Origin: Bacteroidales bacterium UBA4417
GTDB taxonomy: Bacteria > Bacteroidota > Bacteroidia > Bacteroidales > UBA4417
Reading direction: 5' to 3'
DNA length: 5,457 bases
Assembly (NCBI GenBank): GCA_002389705.1
Contig: DGQJ01000007.1
Location: 1-5,457, forward strand
The position numbers and the translations under genes are program-made. Positions 1 through 5,457 of this stretch are shown here, piece by piece; position 1 is the stretch's first letter; every line of letters starts with the position of its first letter. The notes under the pieces were generated by a model that saw nothing but the letters and a program-made list of their open reading frames with translations, was not told where the DNA came from and searched no databases.

Positions 1-794
1 AAATCTGATACCGAAAGCAGGCCTGCATCGTACGAAGGATCGAGGCCGGTAGTCATGTCAGGGCTAAAGGCAACCACGGTGCTGCGGGTTCTGCCGCCGG
101 TTGTAGCCAAAAGTGTGATGCCGGGCCAGGAGGTTTCGGCACGTTTTAATAAGGTGCCTGTGCTGTGCACCTGCATACCATCAAGGGCACCATTGTCAAC
201 AGTTCCTTTTCTGAATATTACCGTGGCGGGAGTCCCTCCGCTGTACCTGAGGTTGACCAGGAATCCCTGCCCGGCCTGCACATAATTATCTGACAGAAGA
301 CCCTGGTATATTTTGCCGGAATAACCGGTATTTGCAATAACGGTATAAAATTGTTCCGCGCCACTATAGCTGCCGGTTTGATTCCATATATAAACAGCCC
401 TGTAGTTAGCATCGAGCGCTGCAGCATTTTGCGAAATAAAACCCAGATAGCTACCTTCATCTTTAATCCTTATGGCAGAGGTGTATGGGTTTCCGGCTGC
501 ATTCCAGCCGGTATAAGAACTTGTGCTGGGCAGGGATTTGGAGATATCGCCATTGAGTGAGCCAAAATACTGCACATAATTTCCTGTGGAAAGTCTCAAC
601 AGGTATCCTAGTCCGGGATTCAATGTAGTGGGCATGGGATTGATGTAATCCCAGTTATTGGTGCCCTCGTTAAAAGGTGCAAAATCATAAGTGCCGTCGC
701 CTGCTGCAGCAATAGTAGAACCTGTGTAGCTGAACCCGTTGTTAAGCGAAGGGGAGCTTATAAACCAGCGGTCGGGTTCCAGGTAACGTTTATA
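1..794 (-). other. C-terminal pre-sorting-domain region, cut by window edge (residues 1544-1807)
   Basis: After YKRYLEPDRWFISSP (W1553) come PGLGYLLRLSTGNY, GWNAAGNPYTSAI (W1640), AVYIWNQTGSY (W1680) and AGQGFLVNL (F1721). In Bacteroidota secreted proteins this order of phrases (SSP, GYLL, GWNxxGNPY, xxYxWN, GQGFxV) regularly precedes the T9SS type A sorting domain. I therefore expect that domain shortly beyond the left edge, but it is not in the window. The frame is open at position 1. Confidence 0.65.
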
Positions 795-3700
795 GGTTAC
801 AGAACCCGTTCCGGTTCCTGCTCCCTCAACAATCAGCGATCCGTTATTATCGAGGGCGTCGGAGTTAATGGTTAAATTGCCCCCGTTATTCACCAGGTTA
901 CCGTTAATGGTGAGGGTTTGCCCGGCATTTATTTGTAAGGAAGCAGATGCGCCGTTTAAAACCAGGTCGTGACATACCGCGGCAGCCGACATAATTTGAG
1001 GTTGCACGGCTGCACTGCCGGGAATTACCACATCCTGAGCAGCGGTTGGCACCCCGTAGCACCAGTTTGTCGACAAATTCCAGTCGGGGGTAACTCCTAT
1101 CCACATATCGCCGACATACACGGCATACGAAGTTGGTGTGGCTGCTGCACATCCGTATGTATTGGTATAATTTAAGCCAATGGATTGAGCGCCCTGCGCC
1201 CCCCAGTTTACTGAAATCGAATTGGTACCCTGTCCGGTAATAATGGTACCACCTGATACAGTCCAGGCGTAGTTTGACATACCGGGTTCGGTGGTATAAA
1301 CAATGCCGTTCTGGTTAACACAAGCTGAATTTGTACCTGTTACTGTCGGCGTTGGATAAATGGTTATGATGGCAGTTCCGCTTGCCGGGGAACTGCATCC
1401 TGAAGCACCAGAAACGCTTATAAGTTCATAAACAAATGTTCCCGATACCCCTGTAGGCGCTGAGATGGAAACACAATTCCCGGAATTGGCATTCACGGTG
1501 AGGTTGGCTCCTCCGTTAATTCTGTATGTAAATGTAAAGGGTGGTGAAGCTCGCCAGCCAGAAGCTGTAAATGTAACATCGGGTGCAGGGGCTCCATTAC
1601 AAACACTCGTTGTTCCGCTTATGGCCGCGGTAACTTCTCTTACTGCTATGGTAGCAGCAGAAGTTTGAAGTTGCGAGCAACCGTTGCTGCTGATTACCTT
1701 GGTGAGGGTGTAGGTAAAGTCACCAGCGATGGTGGCCGGTACAGGTACTGTAATACTGCTGTTGCCTGAAGTGGTTGAAATGGAATCAGCAACTCCATTC
1801 AGGGTGTACATAAATTTATAATCGGGTGTACTTCCGGCTCCGGTGAAGGTTATATTCCGTGTCTGGGATGGGTCCTTACATAATGTGGCAGTTCCGCCTA
1901 AGGATGCCGTGGGCTTGGTAAGCACTGATACAGTTGTGGAGGCCGTAACTGCACCACAACCATAGGAGTCATTTATAACTACAGTGTAAGTGCCATTATC
2001 AGCAGGGGTAACACCTGAAATACTTGGGTATTGCACTCCAGGGATAGGCCCGTTTGGCCCGGTCCATGTAAAGGTGTATGGTGGTCGTCCACCATTAATC
2101 TGTACGGATAAGTCGATATTGCCTCCTTCACAAACCGGGTCACCTCCGTTGGCTGAAGCTGTCAGAGTCATTAATGTGGGCGACAGGGTTCCGAACGAAA
2201 TATCATCCAGGCCAAAATCATTACCCTTTGTTGCTGTCTGTAAATCCACAATTTCAAGCAGGGCTGAGGTGGTTCCTGCAGGTGCAGTCCAATCCCCGTA
2301 AAACTGAAGCCAGTTGTAGGGAGGGTCGTCCTGTTGCGTGCGTGCCGACAATGTGAGTACAGTTCCCACCAGGGTGCCATTAACCCTGAACTGCAATTGC
2401 GCAAACGGGGTACTGGCATTTAAACTGATGGCCCAGGCCGAGAAATAATACTTTGTTCCGGGTACCAGGTTATCAATCGTTTGTTTCCAGGCCACTGAAG
2501 TGGGAACTCCGTTCAAAATCATAAAATTCCCGGTATTGCTGGTATGGTCGCGCCCCCAGAAATATTTGTGGTACAGGTGCGGATCATAGTCAACGGCATA
2601 CTTGCCTTCGGGATAGTGTAAAGAGGTGTCGCCTGTCACATACGGCTGGTAGGTGTAATCTGACTCAATATATTGGTTGCCCAGATTGAAATTCCCATTC
2701 TTAACCAGTTCGGTCGACAGGGTGGTGGTTGCGGTTGCAAAACAGGTGGTCGATGCTTCAGTTACTTTAACGGCATAAATAGCTGCAATATTTACAGTTA
2801 TCGCCTGGCTTGTTGCATAGTTGGTTCCGTTTCTGGTCCATTGATAGGAATAGGCTGGTGATGAACCTGGCGAAGCAATTAATTGAATATTTCCTCCTCC
2901 TACGCAATAATTGGCATTAATACTTACGGCTGGAGGTGTGGTAACTGAAACTGTAAGGAGAGATGAATCGGTAAGGCAGGTGTTTACGGCAACCACCTTA
3001 ATGGTTCCTGAAGTACCGGCTGTGCCTGAGATAACAGTAATAGAATTCACCCCAAAACCGCTGAGTGCCGATACTGCTGTCCAGTCATCGGGTATTGACC
3101 AGGTAAAAGTTGTACCTGTTTTAGCTGTTACCGAATAGGTGAGGGATGTTGCCGGGCAGGGACTGGCTGAGCCACTGATCGCTGAGGTTGCCGGAGGGGT
3201 TGTGATAATAGTTACTCTAACCTTTAAACGGGATGTGCTTTCACAACCATCTACGGTTTGACTGGCATAATAATCATTACTAGTAACCAGATTGGTGCCA
3301 GCGGTTAGAAGTGTACCTCCGCTTACAGCGTTGTACCATTTTATATTAGTGCCGGTGGCTGCAAGATTGCTCACTTTAGGGACAGGAGAGGAACAGAAAA
3401 ACTGGGTTGCAACTCCTTCTGGTGCAGGTGGCGTCGGATTTACCGTAACGTCAACAGCTAGCCTGTTTGTGCTTTCGCAGCCGTTTACGGTCTGGCTGGC
3501 ATAATAGGTTGCAGTAACCAGTGCTGTTGAGGTGGGTAGTGCTATACCCCCGCTGGAAACATTATACCATTGTATGTTTGTTCCGGTGGCTGATAAACTG
3601 GCGATGGTAGGGAAGGTGCCGGAGCAAAAGGTTTGTGCTGCCGTTCCTGTAGGTGCTGCAGGCGTGGCATTAACCACAACGGTGGCACCGGCACTGTTAA

Positions 3701-5423
3701 TGCTTCCGTTAATATCAGTAACGGTAACCGTGTATGTTATACTTCCGGCAGTTGCTGTTGCAGGGGTAATGGATTGGGTGGTTGCCCCGGTACTCCATAG
3801 GTAAGTAAAATCCGGATCACCGCTGGCGTTGGCAGTAAGTACAACTCCTGAATTCTGGCAAACGGTTAACGATGGATTAGCCGAAATTGTTACTGTGGGT
3901 GCAGCGCCTAAACCGGTGATATCACCAAAAGCAGTAAGACCCGTGGTGGAAAGGGTTGTAGAAGTTACCGTACCGTTTTTTACCCAAGGCAAGGAGCCGC
4001 CCCAGCGGCCTACGCTCATATTTGCAGCAGAACCTGTAATATCGGTTGCCGGGAGTTCAGCATTTACCGCGTACGAATAACTGCTGATACCTGAGCCTGT
4101 AAGTGCCCAGTATCGCGAAAGGTAGTTGGATGTGCTGGCGTTATCCGGGTGTTTGGCATTGATGACCCTCACAGCAGCATAAGCACCGGTAAAAGTTCCG
4201 GAAGTAAAATTCAGGGTTATCGGTGAGTATTCCGGTGTGCCTGTTGCATCACCAACCGGGAAAACATAGGAGCCGGTAGCAGTAAACACTTTTCTCAGCT
4301 GGCCCGAACCATCGGCAACAACCATATTAGCGGCCGAAAGCGTACCTGCAATAGCCGGTGATGATGCCCCCATTATGAGGTTGTTACTTCCTAATGATAG
4401 TCTGCCGCTGCTGAGGGTCAGTGTGCCGTCAACGTTAATCGACTTATCGAGTGAAACTCCCGAAGCATTGTTGATCGTCAGGTTATTCATAGCCGACACC
4501 GTGGTTGAACTTCCCGGGAAGGATTGCGCTGCTGACCCTGCAAGTACAATGGTGCCGTTGTTCACAATCGTTCCGCCGCCGGTCCAGGTGCCGGTGATGG
4601 TTAGCGTAACGCCGGCATCCACCGTAATTGTTCCATAGGCATATACATCGCCAAGTGTCTGGTTGCTTTTAATCTGCAAAAAAGTACCTGCGTTAATGGT
4701 CGTTGGGCCAGTATATGTTTTTTGAACTACATCGTAAACTACAGTAGCGTTTTGGTTAATAGTAATTCCTGCAGTGCCGCTGATATCGCCGTTAAAATAA
4801 ACGTTGTCGCCGGTATATGCCGGACCCGGGTTACCCCACACAAGAATGGGATTCGGGCTGGCATTTATTATAGAGTTGTTAAATACCAGGTAACCCCCCA
4901 CCGGGTTTATTTCCATCTGGGCTGCAGCATCAATATTTATTTTTACATCGAAAGTTTGTGTGGTAACCGGTGCCAGGTTTTCGATTTTGGCATTCCCGTT
5001 ATTCTGCTTAAAGTACAAAGACTTCCCGGCATCTGTTCCAATTGTCCTATCGCCTGTGCCTGTCTCAAATAATACCTGGTTTGCTGTAAAATCGAAAGGG
5101 TCATTCAGGTTCATGGCAAGCTGGTTGGCATTGTTAAAATGGATGATATTTGCCTGCGCAGAACAATCGGGCCTTTTCCTGTTTCCATTACCTGAAGTCT
5201 GATAATACCACCAACCATCAGTTCCGGCACTGGTACAATCCAAACCCCATTCCCAGTTACCATTGATAGCTTCTGCCCTCCAGTAAACCACATCCTGCGA
5301 ACGAATTTCCGAACTCAGGAGCATCAGGAACATTAAGGCAAAAATTTTACACGCCCTATCAAACAGCGCCTGGAACCCGTACCTGCCTGGTTGTATTCCG
5401 TATATATATGATTTAAGGTCCAT
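1..5423 (-). CDS. Giant multidomain Ig/PKD-repeat surface protein, probable T9SS-secreted adhesin (3' end outside window)
   Basis: The frame runs from ATG 5423-5421 to the left edge: 1,807 codons plus two bases, with no stop found by hand translation. The start is the first ATG after an in-frame TAA at 5456-5454 and gives a charged region (R23, K26) followed by a hydrophobic stretch (residues 27-36), as in a signal peptide. The next ATGs (residues 31 and 34) would lose the charged region and most of the hydrophobic core. Modules in order: Trp-rich cap and beta-helix, RYW sandwich, PKD-like, two Ig_7-like, PKD-like, Ig-like, carbohydrate-binding-like, three Ig-like, PKD-like, second cap and beta-helix, and a pre-sorting-domain region. 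Such arrays are known from exported adhesins and matrix proteins of Bacteroidota, usually ending in a T9SS sorting domain; that end is not visible here. No enzyme motif is seen. The role in adhesion or glycan binding is inferred. The coding call is very secure, the functional class good, and the exact ligand unknown. Confidence 0.95.
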   Translation of the reverse strand, partial: MDLKSYIYGIQPGRYGFQALFDRACKIFALMFLMLLSSEIRSQDVVYWRAEAINGNWEWGLDCTSAGTDGWWYYQTSGNGNRKRPDCSAQANIIHFNNANQLAMNLNDPFDFTANQVLFETGTGDRTIGTDAGKSLYFKQNNGNAKIENLAPVTTQTFDVKINIDAAAQMEINPVGGYLVFNNSIINASPNPILVWGNPGPAYTGDNVYFNGDISGTAGITINQNATVVYDVVQKTYTGPTTINAGTFLQIKSNQTLGDVYAYGTITVDAGVTLTITGTWTGGGTIVNNGTIVLAGSAAQSFPGSSTTVSAMNNLTINNASGVSLDKSINVDGTLTLSSGRLSLGSNNLIMGASSPAIAGTLSAANMVVADGSGQLRKVFTATGSYVFPVGDATGTPEYSPITLNFTSGTFTGAYAAVRVINAKHPDNASTSNYLSRYWALTGSGISSYSYAVNAELPATDITGSAANMSVGRWGGSLPWVKNGTVTSTTLSTTGLTAFGDITGLGAAPTVTISANPSLTVCQNSGVVLTANASGDPDFTYLWSTGATTQSITPATATAGSITYTVTVTDINGSINSAGATVVVNATPAAPTGTAAQTFCSGTFPTIASLSATGTNIQWYNVSSGGIALPTSTALVTATYYASQTVNGCESTNRLAVDVTVNPTPPAPEGVATQFFCSSPVPKVSNLAATGTNIKWYNAVSGGTLLTAGTNLVTSNDYYASQTVDGCESTSRLKVRVTIITTPPATSAISGSASPCPATSLTYSVTAKTGTTFTWSIPDDWTAVSALSGFGVNSITVISGTAGTSGTIKVVAVNTCLTDSSLLTVSVTTPPAVSINANYCVGGGNIQLIASPGSSPAYSYQWTRNGTNYATSQAITVNIAAIYAVKVTEASTTCFATATTTLSTELVKNGNFNLGNQYIESDYTYQPYVTGDTSLHYPEGKYAVDYDPHLYHKYFWGRDHTSNTGNFMILNGVPTSVAWKQTIDNLVPGTKYYFSAWAISLNASTPFAQLQFRVNGTLVGTVLTLSARTQQDDPPYNWLQFYGDWTAPAGTTSALLEIVDLQTATKGNDFGLDDISFGTLSPTLMTLTASANGGDPVCEGGNIDLSVQINGGRPPYTFTWTGPNGPIPGVQYPSISGVTPADNGTYTVVINDSYGCGAVTASTTVSVLTKPTASLGGTATLCKDPSQTRNITFTGAGSTPDYKFMYTLNGVADSISTTSGNSSITVPVPATIAGDFTYTLTKVISSNGCSQLQTSAATIAVREVTAAISGTTSVCNGAPAPDVTFTASGWRASPPFTFTYRINGGANLTVNANSGNCVSISAPTGVSGTFVYELISVSGASGCSSPASGTAIITIYPTPTVTGTNSACVNQNGIVYTTEPGMSNYAWTVSGGTIITGQGTNSISVNWGAQGAQSIGLNYTNTYGCAAATPTSYAVYVGDMWIGVTPDWNLSTNWCYGVPTAAQDVVIPGSAAVQPQIMSAAAVCHDLVLNGASASLQINAGQTLTINGNLVNNGGNLTINSDALDNNGSLIVEGAGTGTGSVTYKRYLEPDRWFISSPSLNNGFSYTGSTIAAAGDGTYDFAPFNEGTNNWDYINPMPTTLNPGLGYLLRLSTGNYVQYFGSLNGDISKSLPSTSSYTGWNAAGNPYTSAIRIKDEGSYLGFISQNAAALDANYRAVYIWNQTGSYSGAEQFYTVIANTGYSGKIYQGLLSDNYVQAGQGFLVNLRYSGGTPATVIFRKGTVDNGALDGMQVHSTGTLLKRAETSWPGITLLATTGGRTRSTVVAFSPDMTTGLDPSYDAGLLSVSD
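795..1112 (-). other. Second Trp-rich cap and short beta-helix (residues 1438-1543)
   Basis: The cap has the pattern W-I-G-x(4)-W-x(5)-W-C-Y-G-V-P-T followed by DVVIPG (W1441, W1448, W1454, C1455), with a second cysteine at C1484. After it come short parallel strands such as LVLNG, LTINGNLVNNGGNLTIN and GSLIVEG. This W-x-G ... NW ... P ... D-V-x-I-P opening is common in Bacteroidota surface proteins just before a beta-helix near the C-terminus. It repeats the cap-plus-helix plan seen at the N-terminus. Confidence 0.65.
1113..1349 (-). other. PKD-like module 3 (residues 1359-1437)
   Basis: It starts PTVTGTNSACVNQNG and contains YTTEPGMSNYAWTVSGGTII, then TNSISVNWG and a YGCAAATP strand. The Y-x-W-T-V-S-G-G centre followed by S-I-x-V-x-W is the standard PKD_6-type pattern of Bacteroidota secreted proteins. 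The cysteine pair is C1368 and C1425. It joins directly onto the second Trp-rich cap. Confidence 0.65.
1350..1913 (-). repeat. Twin 94-residue Ig-like modules 5 and 6 (residues 1171-1264 and 1265-1358)
   Basis: Both modules are 94 residues long and share a common plan: a G-T opening with a first cysteine (C1182; C1275), a central F-x-Y-x-(L/I)-N-G strand (FMYTLNGV; FTYRINGG), a G-x-F-x-Y-x-L strand (GDFTYTLTKV; GTFVYELISV) and a second cysteine in a GC motif (C1249; C1343). They are clearly related but more diverged than the Ig_7 pair. The second copy has an extra cysteine, C1317, in its middle. They look like spacer or adhesion repeats. Confidence 0.7.
1914..2183 (-). other. Ig/SprB-like module 4 (residues 1081-1170)
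   Basis: The core is CEGGNIDLSVQINGGRPPYT (1098-1117) followed by FTWTGPNG, then DNGTYTVVINDSYGCG. The G-G-x-P-P-Y-x-F-x-W phrase is the hallmark of SprB-type and related Ig-like repeats in Bacteroidota adhesins. Cysteines C1098 and C1156 form a likely pair. The module ends at a LTKP linker. Confidence 0.7.
2184..2711 (-). other. Carbohydrate-binding-like beta-sandwich module (residues 905-1080)
   Basis: The module begins ELVKNGNFN (905-913), the N-G-x-F opening common to CBM4/9-like and galactose-binding-like sandwiches. It contains GRDHTSNTGNFMILNG (957-972), W979, PGTKYYFSAWAISLN (988-1002), FRVNG (1012-1016) and W1045, and ends GNDFGLDDISFG (1067-1078), an acidic closing motif often linked to calcium in these folds. 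It is rich in Tyr and Trp and has no cysteine, unlike its neighbours. About 175 residues is the usual size for such a domain. Glycan binding is inferred; a purely structural role is possible. Confidence 0.65.
2712..2936 (-). other. Ig-like module 3 (residues 830-904)
   Basis: The module runs from PPAVSINANYCVGG through YSYQWTRNGTNYA to a TTCFATATTTLST tail. It has an Ig-type core tryptophan in YQW and a cysteine pair (C840, C894). It leads directly, without a proline linker, into the carbohydrate-binding-like module. Confidence 0.6.
2937..3197 (-). other. PKD-like module 2 (residues 743-829)
   Basis: It opens with SAISGSASPCPATSLTYSV and contains FTWSIPDDWTAVS, then a glycine-rich SGTAGTSGTIKVVAVNTC strand. 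This matches the PKD_6-type pattern (G-x-x-x-x-C at the start, W-S-I-P or W-T-V in the middle, N-x-C near the end). Cysteines C756 and C816 are placed as a likely disulfide pair. A TTP linker joins it to the next module. Confidence 0.65.
3198..3662 (-). repeat. Tandem duplicated Ig_7-like (CHU_C-associated) modules (residues 588-664 and 665-742)
   Basis: Two neighbouring modules of 77 and 78 residues align end to end with one single-residue indel and, by hand count, about 60% identity. Both share ATGTNI-x-WYN, SGG, LVT, YYASQTV-x-GCEST and a closing T-P linker. Each has a cysteine pair (C600/C649; C677/C727). The DNA is also visibly similar: 3229-3378 matches 3462-3608, including a shared run ctggcataata. 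The modules resemble the Ig-like domains found with CHU_C-type C-termini in Bacteroidota. They probably extend the protein or bind ligand. Confidence 0.8.
3663..3899 (-). other. PKD/Ig-like module 1 (residues 509-587)
   Basis: The module begins PTVTISANPSLTVCQ and contains FTYLWSTGATTQSI, the PKD-type Y-x-W-S-x-G signature, then a TYTVTVTD strand. It has only one cysteine (C522), unlike the eight cysteine-paired Ig- and PKD-like modules that come after it. It ends in a short NATP linker. PKD-like folds are usually spacers or adhesion modules on the cell surface. Confidence 0.7.
3900..4316 (-). other. RYW-type beta-sandwich segment (residues 370-508)
   Basis: The segment opens with GSGQLRKVF (L376, R377, K378) and a FPVGDATGTPEYSPITL stretch, contains RYWALTG (W439), and closes with LTAFGDITG before the linker to the first PKD-like module. 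I recognise this arrangement from many Bacteroidota secreted proteins, where it follows a beta-helix and ends in a phrase like FGDFTG. Its function is unknown to me. It probably acts as a connector between the helix and the Ig-like array. Confidence 0.5.
4317..5294 (-). other. Trp-rich N-terminal cap and beta-helix-like region (residues 44-369)
   Basis: Residues 44-87 are rich in Trp (W48, W57, W59, W71, W72) and hold two cysteines, C63 and C87, which could form a disulfide. What follows is low-complexity sequence rich in Asn, Gly, Thr and Ile, with short recurring strands such as GGTIVNNGTIVLAG and LTINNASG. This pattern is typical of right-handed beta-helix or autotransporter-type strand repeats in Bacteroidota surface proteins. 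The cap probably closes the end of the helix. Boundaries are approximate and no catalytic residues can be picked out. Confidence 0.6.
5295..5423 (-). other. Signal peptide with long n-region (residues 1-43)
   Basis: The first 26 residues are polar to mixed and include R14, R23 and K26. The hydrophobic core IFALMFLMLL (27-36) follows, then the polar SSEIRSQ (37-43). The mature protein probably begins near D44, because many Bacteroidota exported proteins have Gln just before the mature part. Export across the inner membrane by Sec is inferred, with T9SS then carrying the protein across the outer membrane. No lipobox cysteine follows the core, so a lipoprotein is unlikely. The exact cleavage site is a guess. 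Confidence 0.75.
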
Positions 5424-5457
5424 ATAATTTGATAAGGCTTTAAGTTTCTTAATTTAA
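5424..5457 (-). promoter_or_regulatory. AT-rich leader before the giant gene, no Shine-Dalgarno
   Basis: These 34 bases are mostly A and T. They hold an in-frame TAA at 5456-5454 that bounds the reading frame, and there is no AGGAGG-like site before the ATG. Bacteroidota starts often lack a Shine-Dalgarno and have A/T-rich leaders instead. Too little sequence is present to call a promoter, and I see no clear TAnnTTTG -7 box. Confidence 0.35.

Noticed and set aside
1990..2301. 103-codon plus-strand open frame
   Set aside because: It is antisense to the SprB-like module and the end of the carbohydrate-binding-like module, with no domain, no start context and no neighbours on that strand.
3198..3662. 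Repeat pair considered as a CRISPR or mobile-element repeat
   Set aside because: The repeats are about 230 bases long, adjacent, in frame and diverged as coding sequence, so they are protein-domain duplications. No inverted ends, transposase or spacers are present.
3292..4080. Series of plus-strand open frames of 70-90 codons (3292-3504, 3532-3804, 3829-4080)
   Set aside because: All are complements of Thr/Ala/Val/Gly-rich Ig modules. Such codons give few stops on the opposite strand, and the similar translations of the first two simply reflect the duplicated Ig_7 units.
4722..5072. 116-codon open frame on the plus strand
   Set aside because: It lies fully antisense to the well-supported beta-helix coding region. 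Its translation is Cys- and Tyr-rich without any recognisable domain, and the minus-strand frame explains the sequence.
5111..5293. 60-codon minus-strand frame in a different phase
   Set aside because: It overlaps the N-terminal cap of the giant gene out of frame and has no start signal of its own.
5401..5409. Short TA run (tatatatat) inside codons 5-8, considered as a phase-variation tract
   Set aside because: Only four and a half units, too short to expect frequent slippage, and AT-rich starts are normal for these genomes.

Overview
The whole window is taken up by one very large protein-coding gene on the minus strand. It reads leftward from an ATG at 5423 and is still open at position 1. 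I translated the frame by hand and found 1,807 uninterrupted codons with no internal stop; the frame phase is the same at both ends. The 3' end of the gene lies beyond the left edge. The only non-coding sequence is 34 AT-rich bases (5424-5457) upstream of the start. I see no second gene, RNA gene, mobile element, CRISPR array or terminator.

The product looks like a modular, exported surface or adhesin protein of a member of the Bacteroidota. The evidence is a signal peptide, the module types (CHU_C-associated Ig-like domains, PKD-like domains, a carbohydrate-binding-like sandwich, beta-helix stretches), Thr/Ser/Asn/Gly-rich composition, paired cysteines and an AT-rich start with no Shine-Dalgarno. 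These are all usual for proteins secreted by the type IX secretion system (T9SS). The genus cannot be told from this window.

Layout from the N-terminus (right) to the left edge: signal peptide (residues 1-43); Trp-rich cap and beta-helix-like region (44-369); a sandwich segment with an RYW motif (370-508); a PKD-like module (509-587); two tandem, visibly duplicated Ig-like modules (588-664, 665-742); a PKD-like module (743-829); an Ig-like module (830-904); a cysteine-free carbohydrate-binding-like module (905-1080); three Ig-like modules (1081-1170, 1171-1264, 1265-1358); a second PKD-like module (1359-1437); a second Trp-rich cap with a short beta-helix (1438-1543); and a C-terminal region typical of the part just before the T9SS sorting domain (1544-1807, running off the window). 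No catalytic domain is visible. The likely role is structural or adhesive, with possible glycan binding. I found no unmistakably new system; the points worth checking concern architecture and repeat evolution within this one protein.
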